NCBI GenBank assembly: GCA_002309615.1
Contig: DBXT01000036.1
Span: 1-22,768 of the forward strand
Length of the DNA stretch: 22,768 nt
Direction: 5' to 3'
DNA from: Bacteroidales bacterium UBA1205
Lineage (GTDB): Bacteria; Bacteroidota; Bacteroidia; Bacteroidales; WCHB1-69
Made by a program: the position numbers and the translations under genes. The notes beneath the pieces were generated by a model. It ran no database searches and was not told the origin of the DNA. It saw nothing but the letters and a program-made list of their open reading frames with translations. This document shows, in pieces, positions 8,801 through 16,617 of the stretch (its first letter is position 1; each line of letters begins with the position of its first letter).

Positions 8801-10801
8801 GCCCAACATGAGAAAATATTTTCCTTGGTTGTTGTATTCCTCGGGGTCGTCTATGCTGATATCAAATCCTGTACCTCCGGCATGTCCGAAGAAAGTCATC
8901 ATTGCCACGCCGTTATTGATAAGGTTACGCAACGAATCCGACATATTGATTTCTATCGGGTCGGAATTGGTTTTTAAGAAAGTGTTCACCTTGGCACCCA
9001 TGAACGGGCGGACGGCTATGTTTTTATAATTATTCAAATAGGCGGAAAACGTACGTTGTTCAATAGCACTGCTGCCTCCTCCGAAATGCAATATTTGTTT
9101 CATCCATGCCTGCGGAGTGCGTTGTGCCGTTTCAAATTCTTGAACTTTTTGCTTGTACCAATCCACTTGCAAGGAAGAAGATGTGCTTAAACGACCGGTG
9201 GGAATGCAAAAAAATTCAGAAGTATCTCCGAGACCCATGGTGATGGCATAATCACTGGGGATAGAACCCATAGTGGGGACCATAGTGGCATTAAATGTTC
9301 CGGAATTTTTACGTCCGGCACTGGTAGCATAGGCTCTTCCTATCAAGAAAAGATATTCGGGACGTGTGTTGAAAGCAGCACCGGCATAGTTTATTAAATT
9401 ACGAATTGCTATAGGATTGTTTTTAATACCATAAGCAAATTCATCATACAATTCATTTACATCAAAAACATTAGCTGTAAAATGATAAGGCGACAGGTGG
9501 TTTCTATAATCTGCATACGACTGTGCTTTAGCCATTAGCGAGCCTCCGCTGATGATAAAATAATTGGTATTGGTATAATTGTGAATATTTGTAAATTTTC
9601 CGTTAGTGCCGACAGGATACAACTCTTGAACCGAAAGAATTTCATTAGTAGAAGTTAAATACCCGTTCAGACTGCTATTGTAATTCGGCACAACCGCTTT
9701 AAGCGTGTTGCCGTTTTTTATTACCGGTATTCTCAAATGATGTGTTAAATCGTAAAGTACAATTTCATCCTTTTGAGCGCCTATGGAAGATGATATGAAA
9801 GGGAATACCGTTTTGGCTCCTTGCAAATTTTCAGCCGTAAAAGTATAGGATACTACACCGCTTTCCAATTGGAATGTATGAGCATAGGTCATTTTTGCAT
9901 ATACCACCGATTGGTAGCAAGTGGAATTGCCTTGGTCGTTAACAGATTGAAAATTCAATACGGTGGATGTGGCACCCAACAGGGTTGAAGGTAATACTGC
10001 ATTGCCCCGTATATAAGACACCCCTTGGTAGAGCGTATCCATAAGCAGGCTATTGCCTATGCTCACCTTCATGTGATGCTTATGGTTGGGATTGTTAACA
10101 CCGGCAAAGGCATATTCTACATTTATGGCAGAATATGTATTATCGGCATTAGGGGTGGAGAATGTTTTTTTAGATGTTCCGCCTAACGAAATTCTTGAGT
10201 CCATCCAACCCTCTGCCGGTTTGTAAGGAGTGACGGTATATTTGTGCTTATAAGCACCTGTGCAGTAATAAGCATTGGAATATAGTGTACGGGTTACAAA
10301 TATGCGATTATGTTCATTATAAACGGAAAATTGGGTATCCGTTTCCAAGGTATATCGCAAGCCCGATGAGTTTCCCCAAGTGAGAAAATAATAAGCCGTA
10401 TCGGTGAACAAACTATAATAGGGGTTCACATGATTGTCGGCTGACGGGTATAATTTTTCATCGTACCATCCGTCATTATGTTGAGCATAGAATTCTATAA
10501 AATCGCCGGTATCAAACTTATTATCGAATTCTCCTGCAATATAAAGGGGAATTTCTACTCCTCTGCCGTAAATTTTTATATATTGAGGATTAATATTCGA
10601 CAACGACACTCCTATTTTTTGCAAAGCCGAATTGAGTGTGTTATAATTGATGCGATACACCTGTGTTTTAACCACAGGAAATTTCAAATACACTTGATTA
10701 TAGTCTATCCATTCATTTCCATAGTTTTGTGCTTTTGTGGATGAAATATTAAAAATATTCCACATGCTGATTAATAGCACTATAATTATATAATTTTTCA
10801 T
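5807..10801 (-). CDS. porU: Type IX secretion C25 sortase, long PorU type (PorU2-like)
   Basis: 1664 residues with a signal peptide ending near SSTKA-QN (residue about 24). After a beta-rich N-terminal region, about residues 410-765 form a gingipain-like peptidase C25 domain. The catalytic pair is visible: His640 in FFGHAGGTGF and Cys670 in GNSCYAGN. Residues about 767-882 resemble a CARDB adhesive domain, and a similar all-beta stretch recurs before about residue 1440. Residues about 1549-1664 are a FlgD-like/T9SS sorting-type domain beginning near YNYPNPF and ending KKGYGKMVIMR. Family role: cleaving the C-terminal signal of T9SS cargo and attaching cargo to the cell surface. Porphyromonas PorU is much shorter (about 1150 residues, from memory), so this may be the long paralogous form annotated as PorU2. 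It starts 5 bases after the PorV-like gene. Confidence 0.88.
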   Translation of the reverse strand: MKNYIIIVLLISMWNIFNISSTKAQNYGNEWIDYNQVYLKFPVVKTQVYRINYNTLNSALQKIGVSLSNINPQYIKIYGRGVEIPLYIAGEFDNKFDTGDFIEFYAQHNDGWYDEKLYPSADNHVNPYYSLFTDTAYYFLTWGNSSGLRYTLETDTQFSVYNEHNRIFVTRTLYSNAYYCTGAYKHKYTVTPYKPAEGWMDSRISLGGTSKKTFSTPNADNTYSAINVEYAFAGVNNPNHKHHMKVSIGNSLLMDTLYQGVSYIRGNAVLPSTLLGATSTVLNFQSVNDQGNSTCYQSVVYAKMTYAHTFQLESGVVSYTFTAENLQGAKTVFPFISSSIGAQKDEIVLYDLTHHLRIPVIKNGNTLKAVVPNYNSSLNGYLTSTNEILSVQELYPVGTNGKFTNIHNYTNTNYFIISGGSLMAKAQSYADYRNHLSPYHFTANVFDVNELYDEFAYGIKNNPIAIRNLINYAGAAFNTRPEYLFLIGRAYATSAGRKNSGTFNATMVPTMGSIPSDYAITMGLGDTSEFFCIPTGRLSTSSSLQVDWYKQKVQEFETAQRTPQAWMKQILHFGGGSSAIEQRTFSAYLNNYKNIAVRPFMGAKVNTFLKTNSDPIEINMSDSLRNLINNGVAMMTFFGHAGGTGFDISIDDPEEYNNQGKYFLMLGNSCYAGNIFEGSNNYSEKFINIAGKGAIAYVSPSATGQSVVLNATCSEFYSQLCNKSYGKSLGYCIQKALKYVTDNFGREYMDYTLNGDPCLIICAADKPDYAVVKADVKTSPEIISSELDSFVVNFQFINQGKLTNDSFYVCIERFYPDQTSVKQYVRLKTDAFQTSLSVKFALEKSLALGKNDITVTLDVLNEIEEHNESNNQATISFTVASTDILPIYPYQYAIVPHDTLTLVASTDIQNNHYLCRFMIDTCNTFNSSSLRTADITANNGIVEWELPFLLTDSMVYYWKVCKAGDTVESKINSFQYIKWRSGCSQARFSQFADNTYLNIDVDSVNRSFNFTHGSYAYTAKTRFFNSLSEEAAYETEVYIKRNNVIFDQVQCVMVSRPFIHILVFDPVTGANWVNTETSANGSKGKYGQVLCRNYATNGFHFYMDDSTSREDVAIFLENIPTGYYVLIMSINHTAAHLFTEKQYQAWESVGSTQIRSLTAQNNYILFGKKGASVGDTCIREMVGSNNGQYLTMVGAEMQVPIGKASMQSEIFGPAKKWLTFSWEFQNANITNSDTIKAKVYGIDKQGNEILLIPNIDYAAYKNYNLVNKIDADQYPYARVEVSFTDYQNRSLPQFKRLQLYYEDVAETSVCSDNFNFYHDTLQQGDSLRIITSTKNVSSVDMSDLLIKYSVIHQNNEVYSQYYRSKAHPAGTILTDSLSIATTNFFGNNLLRVEYNPDNDQQEKYHYNNYIEVPFYVVGDSVNPVLDVTFDGYHIMDGELISAKPYIQITLKDENKFLLLNDISDTSKIKVYLKTPGSSAYQYVPFFADNIEIMQFVPAQNAQNKCQINYPAEFMQDGVYYLRVEANDKSNNASGANAYVVSFKIVNKSTITEIYNYPNPFSTRTQFVFTLTGSQLPTYMKIQILTIGGKVVKEIDMSELGPLKIGNNITDYAWDGCDMYGNVLANGVYLYRVITRIQDKEVELNSQSNNAKAFKKGYGKMVIMR

Positions 10802-10806
10802 ATTGC

Positions 10807-11907
10807 TTACTGATTAGGTTCTGTGCTATTCTTTTTAAAATGATTGATAGCCACTTTAAGTGAAAATATATTGGAATACAAGGCTGCTGATACGTCACCT
10901 ACATCACAGAATGCATAATCTATGGTAACTATATCTTTAATGCCCACTCCTACACCTAAATTAATTTGGCAGGTGAATTTTTGCTTGTTGTCAAAATTGG
11001 TTTCTCTTTGAAAATTACCCAATCCTGCTCGAATATAGACTATGCTTTTGTATCCGAATTGCAAACCCATATGCGGGTCTATATTCATTGCTTTGCTGCT
11101 TATCAAGGTATTCCGTTTGCCGTCAAATGTCATGTCAAAATCAAGGGCTACCATGCAATTGAACCCTTTCCCTAATTCAAAATCTCTGCCGGCACCTATG
11201 TTAAGATGTGGTAATGTATATTCCAAACCGTTTTCGGGTAATGCATTGCCGGTAGCAATAAAAACTTCTTGCATGGCCTCATCCATGTTATAACTCCATG
11301 CGTTGAAAGTGCTGGTGGCATCTTTGAGCACCAAACCGAAACTCCATTTTTTCAAATGATATTGCAAACCTGCGTCCAATCCGAAACCCCATGCACCGGC
11401 AAAATCGCCTATTCTTCGACGCACTATTTTAACATTGGCGCCAAAAGCCAGCCCTTCTATCTGACGGAATGTCCGACCATAAGAGAGCAATATTCCCCAA
11501 TCGGCAGCCGTGAAATAGGTGATTTTATCATAGTTTATATTTCCCTGATTATCTATTAATTGTGTGGTATTGGGAATGCCGTCCACACCGAACCGAAGCA
11601 CGGTGAATCCTATGGTTTGGGTTTCATCTATTCGAGCGGATATGGCTGCATAGTCATATTTTGCAATGCCGGCAAAATATTCGGCATGCATCAGTGATAA
11701 CTGATAATTTTTATCCACCCATGCCAATCCGGCAGGATTCCAATAACCGGATGTTACATCCGTACACATTGCCGTTTGTGTATTAGCTAAGGCCAAACCT
11801 TTTGCCCCCACTCCCAGTGAAAAAAATTCATTGCTGTACGTGCTTTGCCCGAATAAATATACCGGATAACTTAGCAATATCCATACTAATATTTTTATAT
11901 ATCTCAT
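10807..11907 (-). CDS. PorV/PorQ-family outer-membrane barrel
   Basis: 366 residues with a signal peptide (MRYIKILVWILLSYPVYLFG, cleavage before QS). The segment FFSLGVGAKGLALANT followed by YWNPAGLAWVD is the hallmark of the PorV/PorQ family. The remainder alternates aromatic and polar residues as in an outer-membrane beta-barrel. Canonical PorV (LptO) carries a differently worded N-terminal segment (PDARAGGMGD type), so I call only the family. Here the gene precedes the sortase, while in Porphyromonas porU precedes porV. Family role: shuttle between the secretion translocon and the sortase. It is the first gene of the operon, with a -7 box at 11950-11957. Confidence 0.87.
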   Translation of the reverse strand: MRYIKILVWILLSYPVYLFGQSTYSNEFFSLGVGAKGLALANTQTAMCTDVTSGYWNPAGLAWVDKNYQLSLMHAEYFAGIAKYDYAAISARIDETQTIGFTVLRFGVDGIPNTTQLIDNQGNINYDKITYFTAADWGILLSYGRTFRQIEGLAFGANVKIVRRRIGDFAGAWGFGLDAGLQYHLKKWSFGLVLKDATSTFNAWSYNMDEAMQEVFIATGNALPENGLEYTLPHLNIGAGRDFELGKGFNCMVALDFDMTFDGKRNTLISSKAMNIDPHMGLQFGYKSIVYIRAGLGNFQRETNFDNKQKFTCQINLGVGVGIKDIVTIDYAFCDVGDVSAALYSNIFSLKVAINHFKKNSTEPNQ

Positions 11908-11949
11908 CTTCTTTTATTTATGAGGCTATAATGGTTATATAATAAAATG

Positions 11950-11957
11950 CAAAGATA
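11950..11957 (-). promoter_or_regulatory. -7 box of the PorV-like/sortase operon
   Basis: The minus strand reads TATCTTTG followed by CA, identical to the boxes before thyA and the TlpA-like gene. It is 42 bases upstream of the ATG at 11907, giving a leader of roughly 35 bases for the five-gene operon. No -33 TTTG at the standard spacing. Confidence 0.6.
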
Positions 11958-12120
11958 GCATTTTTAATGGAATAATAACCGTTTCGCATTTTTTTATCTC
12001 TTTTCCTTCGAGAAATTGAGTGTCTTTGCTCTCATTAAAATGTTGAACTTATTTTTCCATGAGAACACCAAGGTGTTATTTTTGTTGTATTCCCTAAAAC
12101 CCCACCTTATATTTTAACTG

Positions 12121-12154
12121 CATTCAAGTCACAAATGCAAATTTGTTAAACAAT
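12121..12154 (-). repeat. Copy 2 of the 34-bp promoter-leader repeat
   Basis: Reverse complement of this stretch equals 163-196 except for one base. Similarity continues upstream through an A-tract to a TATATTTG box, as in copy 1. Unlike copy 1 no gene follows closely: the first ATG downstream opens a frame of only three codons, and the next real gene in this direction is the PorV-like gene, over 210 bases away. Confidence 0.75.
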
Positions 12155-12163
12155 AATTTTTTG

Positions 12164-12171
12164 CAAATATA
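12164..12171 (-). promoter_or_regulatory. -7 box attached to repeat copy 2
   Basis: The minus strand reads TATATTTG, an exact TAnnTTTG match at nearly the same distance from the repeat as the box of copy 1. It could act as a distal second promoter for the secretion operon or be a relic. A TTTG lies 16 bases upstream, shorter than the usual 19-21. Confidence 0.4.
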
Positions 12172-12323
12172 TAAAACGGACTTACTGCAAAAAAGTTTTT
12201 AACAATAATAAAAAAAACGCTGATTAATGGTGTATAATAGCAAAAAAAACTTTTTGAATACTATCCATAAAAAAGTGCAGGGCAAGATACCCTGTTATCC
12301 TCTGTGTTCTTAAAAAAAAACCA

Positions 12324-12364
12324 CAAAAAAACATCCCCTGAAAGATGCTTCCTTTAGGGGATGT
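12324..12364 (-). terminator. Intrinsic terminator of the small lipoprotein gene
   Basis: On the minus strand a perfect 9-bp stem (ACATCCCCT with AGGGGATGT), extendable by three more pairs including a G-T, closes over a short loop and is followed by seven T residues. It begins 20 bases after the stop codon at 12384. Confidence 0.85.
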
Positions 12365-12383
12365 ATGAATCACTTTTTTACCT

Positions 12384-12854
12384 TTAGCGTTGGTTTTGCT
12401 GCAAGGCGTTTTGATAGTCAATATTATCCACTTTATAATATGCTTTTTGTTCAGATAAATTTTTGTTTTTTGTTTGTCTGTCAAAACTATTTGTACTTTC
12501 ATAATTCCTATAAAAATTCTTTATGTAATTATCTGAATAATCATATTGAATTGCTAAGGAATCGTCAAACAGCAAAGTTCCTAATTGAATGTCTCTTAAA
12601 CGGATAATATGCTCAATATTTTCACCTTTTGCTCCCAAAATATGTACAGCAAACACAATTAAAGTATCACCCTTTTCCAAATAGCATGTGGTATCCTTTG
12701 TTCCTAAACAATGTGGTGAATCTATATAACCTTTATATGCAATAGGTCTATCAAAATTATTAATTATATTGTATTCATAATAACATTCCTTTTGACATGA
12801 TTCTAACATCAAAATAATACTCATTACTGCCATTAATTTCACTAATATCTTCAT
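12384..12854 (-). CDS. Small hypothetical lipoprotein
   Basis: 156 residues. The N-terminus MKILVKLMAVMSIILMLESC is a lipoprotein signal with a lipobox ending at Cys20. The mature part (about 136 residues) has a few more cysteines (QKECYY, SPHC, TTCYL) that could pair after export, several Tyr/Asn-rich stretches, and a basic, polar tail ending NALQQNQR. I recognise no family. It stands alone: a strong terminator follows the stop, and no exact -7 box is visible in the 250 bases upstream. Low-GC codon use matches the surrounding chromosome, so there is no sign of transfer. Confidence 0.75.
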   Translation of the reverse strand: MKILVKLMAVMSIILMLESCQKECYYEYNIINNFDRPIAYKGYIDSPHCLGTKDTTCYLEKGDTLIVFAVHILGAKGENIEHIIRLRDIQLGTLLFDDSLAIQYDYSDNYIKNFYRNYESTNSFDRQTKNKNLSEQKAYYKVDNIDYQNALQQNQR

Positions 12855-12866
12855 CTTTTTATGCCT

Positions 12867-12968
12867 TTAAAAATTTCTACTAAATGTTACTATTTGTGTA
12901 AGCATACTACCAATTGGCGTTGGGCTTCCTCCTGCAGCCGAAAAGTTAATTCGACTTAATGGTATTGC
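12867..12968 (-). other. Short GC island, possible gene remnant or repeat
   Basis: This lies in the otherwise AT-rich 252-base gap between the small lipoprotein gene and the small membrane gene. The core 12911-12940 has 19 G/C in 30 bases. The minus strand is open for 33 codons to TAA at 12867-12869 (AIPLSRINFSAAGGSPTPIG...), and the + strand is open as well. It contains the palindromes CCAATTGG and CTGCAG. It could be a decayed C-terminus or a copy of a dispersed repeat; I cannot tell which. Nothing else is supported in this gap. Confidence 0.25.
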
Positions 12969-13106
12969 ACAACTATATAATACTTTTTTTGTTTGTCTTT
13001 TTCTTGTCAAACGCGTATTGTTTTAATTATTACAAATTATTTATTTACAAATGCGATGTGTGCCCTGTTTTTATTGATGCTCATCATTTTCAATCAATCT
13101 TTTATC

Positions 13107-13298
13107 CTAAGAACCTTTCTTTTTTCTGTAAAAAAAGAAATACATGAGAACAGATGATATAACCATACCCAGCACATAGCATAATACTATTTCAAGCACC
13201 GACCAATGAAAAAACAAACCGACGAACGGGAATGTCAACATATCGGTTATAGCAATATTTCTGCATATTTGCCAAAACTCTTTATTTTCCGGCTTCAT
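13107..13298 (-). CDS. Small two-helix membrane protein
   Basis: 63 residues. Two hydrophobic helices (about residues 17-35 and 36-57) are separated by a very short turn, and the chain ends in a basic tail (YRKKKGS), so both ends probably lie in the cytoplasm. A polar N-terminus (MKPENKEFWQICRN) precedes them. It starts 39 bases after the stop of the large flavoprotein gene on the same strand, with no terminator between, so co-transcription is likely. An AT-only hairpin (about 13116-13140) overlaps its 3' end. The family is unknown; a membrane anchor or adaptor for the upstream enzyme is a guess from position only. Confidence 0.65.
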   Translation of the reverse strand: MKPENKEFWQICRNIAITDMLTFPFVGLFFHWSVLEIVLCYVLGMVISSVLMYFFFYRKKKGS

Positions 13299-13337
13299 GA
13301 TTATCTGTTTTTATAGTAATATCTATCGTTAGTAATA

Positions 13338-16300
13338 CTATTTAAATGCGTTTTCACTCAAACCTTTACCGGAAATTTTCAAATCTTCCATATACGAAGG
13401 CACGTTTTTACCAAGATATTTATCTACATATATTTTGGCTAAATATTGTCCTAACATAAAACCATGACCTCGTAATCCTACCAATAAGCCCGCATCAGGA
13501 TCCACAATGTAACGTGGTTCGGTATAATATCCCGACCACACTGCATGGAAGCCGACATTGGCCAAATTAGGAATCCAGTCAGCAAACACTTCAGACACTA
13601 TTTCCAGAAATTCTTTGCTATTATATTTCAAATTCTGACGGGCTTCATAAGCATCCGTATCCGGCGAAGCGCAACCGATGATTTGCCCTGTATTTAAAAA
13701 TTGTTGTCCGTACACTGCAGTAAAACCTTTGTAATGTCTGCGGTCGATTATCATATCCAAAGAATCTCCCATTTTTCCCATATTGGGCAAACGACGAGTG
13801 ATAAATGCTTGATGCTTAACAGGATATAGATTTGTTTCCAATCCTAACATTTTCGCAAATTTTTGAGCTCCCGGTCCCAAAGAATTAACAAAATGCTCGC
13901 ATGTATATTCTATCCATTCATTATCATGTGTGTGCACCAAAGCAATATATTTATCTCCTTGTTTGGCTACATATTCCAATGAGCAATCTTCCATAAGCGT
14001 ACCCCCGTTTTCCATGGCTAAGCCTCTTACATAATCTATGGTCAACCCCGGGGTTGCCTGCCAACAATCATTGGATATTAAGGCATGGGAGTAAACATTG
14101 TTTGTAGTGCTCCACAACGGAGATATCTCTTTTTGGAAATCTTTGCGTTCTATCATATAAGCATCCGACCATGCTCTGGAAGCATCCAAAGCATCGTAAG
14201 TGGCTTGGTCATGCACCAAATTGACATAACGAGTAGGCTTGTAATTAATATTATGAACTTTTTGTATGCTTCTGAATATATCTTGATTATGATTGGCTAT
14301 ATCGGAAATATCGGGATTGGAAAATGCGGGTCTGCCGCCGCCTATACAACGCCACGAAGAACCTCTTTCACTATTTACCAATACTGGTTTTAATCCCACT
14401 TCGGCAAAATAGCGGAACAGTCCGCTACCGGCCATACCGCCGCCTGCTATCAACACTTTTACTGATTCTTTACGAACTTTTTGAGACGGAAATACAAACA
14501 CCTCTTTAGCTTTAGCGTTGTATACATCTCCAAGTGTTATTTGATTGGAAAGAGGAGCTCTGGGAGTAGCATCTCCGTACACTTCTATGCCGTGGGCACG
14601 CAATATCTGACGTGCACGAGGGATGCAACGTTTACCCCTGCACGGACCCATTCCCATACGGGTAATGTGTTTCAATTCATCTACCGAGATAAACTTTCTT
14701 TCTCCTATCACCTCAAGTAGTTTTTCCAATGTTACATCTTCACAATGACATACATATGTTTTTGACGCTACGTCTTGCAAAGATTTATAATCCAAAGGTT
14801 TGGGATATTTTTCTTTGAGAATAAATCCTCTCACCTGCAACATGTCGCCATTTTGCAAATTGCAGACCTCCACTTGGGCAACATGGGTTTTATTTTCTTT
14901 CTTTAATATATTCTTAATGACACCTTCACCTACTTTTTGCCCGTTGTTATTTACCAAAAATACTTCCTTGCCTGCTTCTGTATGATACTCGATGGGCAAG
15001 AATACTTTGTTTTTATTAAGGTCGTACCCGAATATGGCCAAACCCGGACAATGATTTACACATTGCATACAGCCTATACATTTATTATAGTCTACTACGG
15101 GAGTGGTATTGGTACTGCTTTTGGTAATGGCTCCTTGTGGACACGAGAAAGAACAAGGGTTACAAGCAAAACCATATAAACAATCCATAATTACAAAAGG
15201 TTTTGCTTTGCGACGTTCTTCGGTAGGAATGTTCGGTTGGTTGAGTATTCTGACCGGTCTTTGTTGTGAATCGATATATTGGCGGGATATTTCCAAGTAT
15301 TCTTCTTCAGGGAACCGCACTTTCATTTGTTGTGCCAATTCGTAGGCGGCCTGTTTACCTCGCAATACGGCACTGGTGCCTTCTCCTATGCGGATGGCAT
15401 CACCTATACCGCACACTTTATCGCCAAACACTTGCTTTCCTTTAATAAGCAATTGATCATCAGGTATTAAACCCGTGCAAATGTTAATAATGTCTATATC
15501 ATCAATTATTTTTTCTGTTCCGGGTACAGGTTTGAAGTTTTTACATTCTGCTATTACAGCACCCTCTATGCCTGTATTATCTTTATTAGGAATAGCTTTA
15601 AGCAATATGTGAGAAGTAAGTATAGGTATACCCAAACGACGAACACGATTGGCTTGTACGGGAAAACCTCCTTCATGATCCATACCTTCTATAATACATT
15701 TGATAGTGGCTCCTGCCTGCATACCTTGATATGATGTAAGATAGCCTATATTGCCGGCTCCTACGGTAAGAACTTTTTTTCCTAACAGGGTATGTTCTTG
15801 ATTCATCATTTTTTGGAACACGGCAGCGGTATATACTCCCGGCAGATCATCATTTTCAAAAGCAGGCATAAAAGGAACAGCACCGGTGGCTATTACTAAA
15901 TAATCTGCATCTATATATGACATTTCTTGTGTGAGTATATTTTTCAATGCCAAACGTTTGCCTTCCAACAGGTCCCAAACCGTATTGTTCAACAATATAC
16001 CTTCGGTATTGTCCCCTGCCAATGTTTTGGCTATATCAAAACCACGCATTCCACCGAACTTTTTCTCTTTTTCAAAAAAGAAAAATTGGTGTGTTTGCAT
16101 ATTGAACTGACCACCTATGCTGCTATTATTATCCACCACTAAATTGGCAATACCCAGTTCATTTAATTTTTCTCTGCATGCCAAACCGGCCGGACCGGCA
16201 CCGATGATGGCTACTTGTGTTTTATATATTTTTATCTCCGTTTGCGGATTTTCTGCATATTCAGGTTGGTAATCTTTTGGCAATTCCCGTACTTCGTGTA

Positions 16301-16559
16301 CATCATCTACTTTGGTGATACAAATACGTCTTATCCGACCATCCACCAACATTTCACAAGCACCGCATTTTCCTATGCCGCATTCCAAACTACGGTTACG
16401 ACCATCCAAACTATGGCTATGAACAGGAAAACCGGCTTGATGCAAAGCGGCTGCTATAGTATAACCTTTTTGAGCTTTTACTTTTTTTCCTTCAAAAAGA
16501 AATTCAACATTCTCCGATTGCGGAATGTCTAAAATGGGATGAATATCTATTTTGTACAT
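13338..16559 (-). CDS. Fused multi-cluster FAD oxidoreductase (HcnABC/opine-oxidase type)
   Basis: 1073 residues joining domains that are usually separate subunits. Residues about 15-90: a 2Fe-2S ferredoxin-like domain with Cys60, Cys65, Cys68 and Cys80. Residues about 113-410: a pyridine-nucleotide-disulfide-reductase-type FAD domain (GAGPAG at 120-125, second Rossmann motif GAGNIG at 267-272). Residues 460-504: two 4Fe-4S motifs (Cys460, 466, 469, 473 and Cys494, 497, 500, 504). Residues 604-645: a BFD-like 2Fe-2S site (Cys604, 606, 640, 645). Residues about 700-1060: a DAO-type FAD domain (GGGMAG at 706-711, late GLRGHGFMLGQ). This order equals HcnA+HcnB+HcnC with an added ferredoxin, as in opine oxidases and dye-linked proline dehydrogenases. 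Substrate unknown: glycine, hydroxyproline, sarcosine or an opine are options. No signal peptide; cytosolic. A promoter lies at 16618-16650. Confidence 0.88.
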   Translation of the reverse strand: MYKIDIHPILDIPQSENVEFLFEGKKVKAQKGYTIAAALHQAGFPVHSHSLDGRNRSLECGIGKCGACEMLVDGRIRRICITKVDDVHEVRELPKDYQPEYAENPQTEIKIYKTQVAIIGAGPAGLACREKLNELGIANLVVDNNSSIGGQFNMQTHQFFFFEKEKKFGGMRGFDIAKTLAGDNTEGILLNNTVWDLLEGKRLALKNILTQEMSYIDADYLVIATGAVPFMPAFENDDLPGVYTAAVFQKMMNQEHTLLGKKVLTVGAGNIGYLTSYQGMQAGATIKCIIEGMDHEGGFPVQANRVRRLGIPILTSHILLKAIPNKDNTGIEGAVIAECKNFKPVPGTEKIIDDIDIINICTGLIPDDQLLIKGKQVFGDKVCGIGDAIRIGEGTSAVLRGKQAAYELAQQMKVRFPEEEYLEISRQYIDSQQRPVRILNQPNIPTEERRKAKPFVIMDCLYGFACNPCSFSCPQGAITKSSTNTTPVVDYNKCIGCMQCVNHCPGLAIFGYDLNKNKVFLPIEYHTEAGKEVFLVNNNGQKVGEGVIKNILKKENKTHVAQVEVCNLQNGDMLQVRGFILKEKYPKPLDYKSLQDVASKTYVCHCEDVTLEKLLEVIGERKFISVDELKHITRMGMGPCRGKRCIPRARQILRAHGIEVYGDATPRAPLSNQITLGDVYNAKAKEVFVFPSQKVRKESVKVLIAGGGMAGSGLFRYFAEVGLKPVLVNSERGSSWRCIGGGRPAFSNPDISDIANHNQDIFRSIQKVHNINYKPTRYVNLVHDQATYDALDASRAWSDAYMIERKDFQKEISPLWSTTNNVYSHALISNDCWQATPGLTIDYVRGLAMENGGTLMEDCSLEYVAKQGDKYIALVHTHDNEWIEYTCEHFVNSLGPGAQKFAKMLGLETNLYPVKHQAFITRRLPNMGKMGDSLDMIIDRRHYKGFTAVYGQQFLNTGQIIGCASPDTDAYEARQNLKYNSKEFLEIVSEVFADWIPNLANVGFHAVWSGYYTEPRYIVDPDAGLLVGLRGHGFMLGQYLAKIYVDKYLGKNVPSYMEDLKISGKGLSENAFK

Positions 16560-16617
16560 ATTTAACTATTTAATTGTTAAGTATTTAATATTTTTCTTTT
16601 GTTAAATTTTGAATATG

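Larger units (their letters stand above)
11908..12383. other. Non-coding region with two promoter boxes and a terminator
   Basis: 476 bases without a convincing gene. From left to right: a -7 box for the sortase operon (11950-11957, minus), a short palindrome AACACC-AA-GGTGTT (12064-12077), the second copy of the promoter-leader repeat (12121-12154) with its own -7 box (12164-12171), a weak hairpin CAGGG/CCCTG (12278-12294) with a minus-strand T-tract, and a strong terminator (12324-12364). A 92-codon minus frame at 12224-12502 crosses the terminator and overlaps a lipoprotein gene, so I do not accept it. Confidence 0.6.

Noticed and set aside
5807..10801. Several + strand frames of 60-130 codons inside the sortase gene
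   Set aside because: They are antisense shadows of an intact, motif-bearing coding sequence.
12224..12502. 92-codon minus-strand frame
   Set aside because: It overlaps the 3' half of the small lipoprotein gene in another frame and runs through a strong terminator; no recognisable domain.
12897..12945. GTTGGGC in the GC island as an integron attC core site
   Set aside because: No matching inverse core site or long imperfect stem lies at attC spacing on either strand.
12959..13147. 62-codon + strand frame with a signal-peptide-like start
   Set aside because: It overlaps the end of the small membrane gene antisense, its hydrophobicity follows from AT-rich sequence, and no promoter is visible.
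13338..16559. Naming the fused enzyme hydrogen cyanide synthase
   Set aside because: The domain order matches HcnABC but is shared with opine oxidases, sarcosine oxidase and dye-linked proline dehydrogenases; sequence alone does not decide the substrate.
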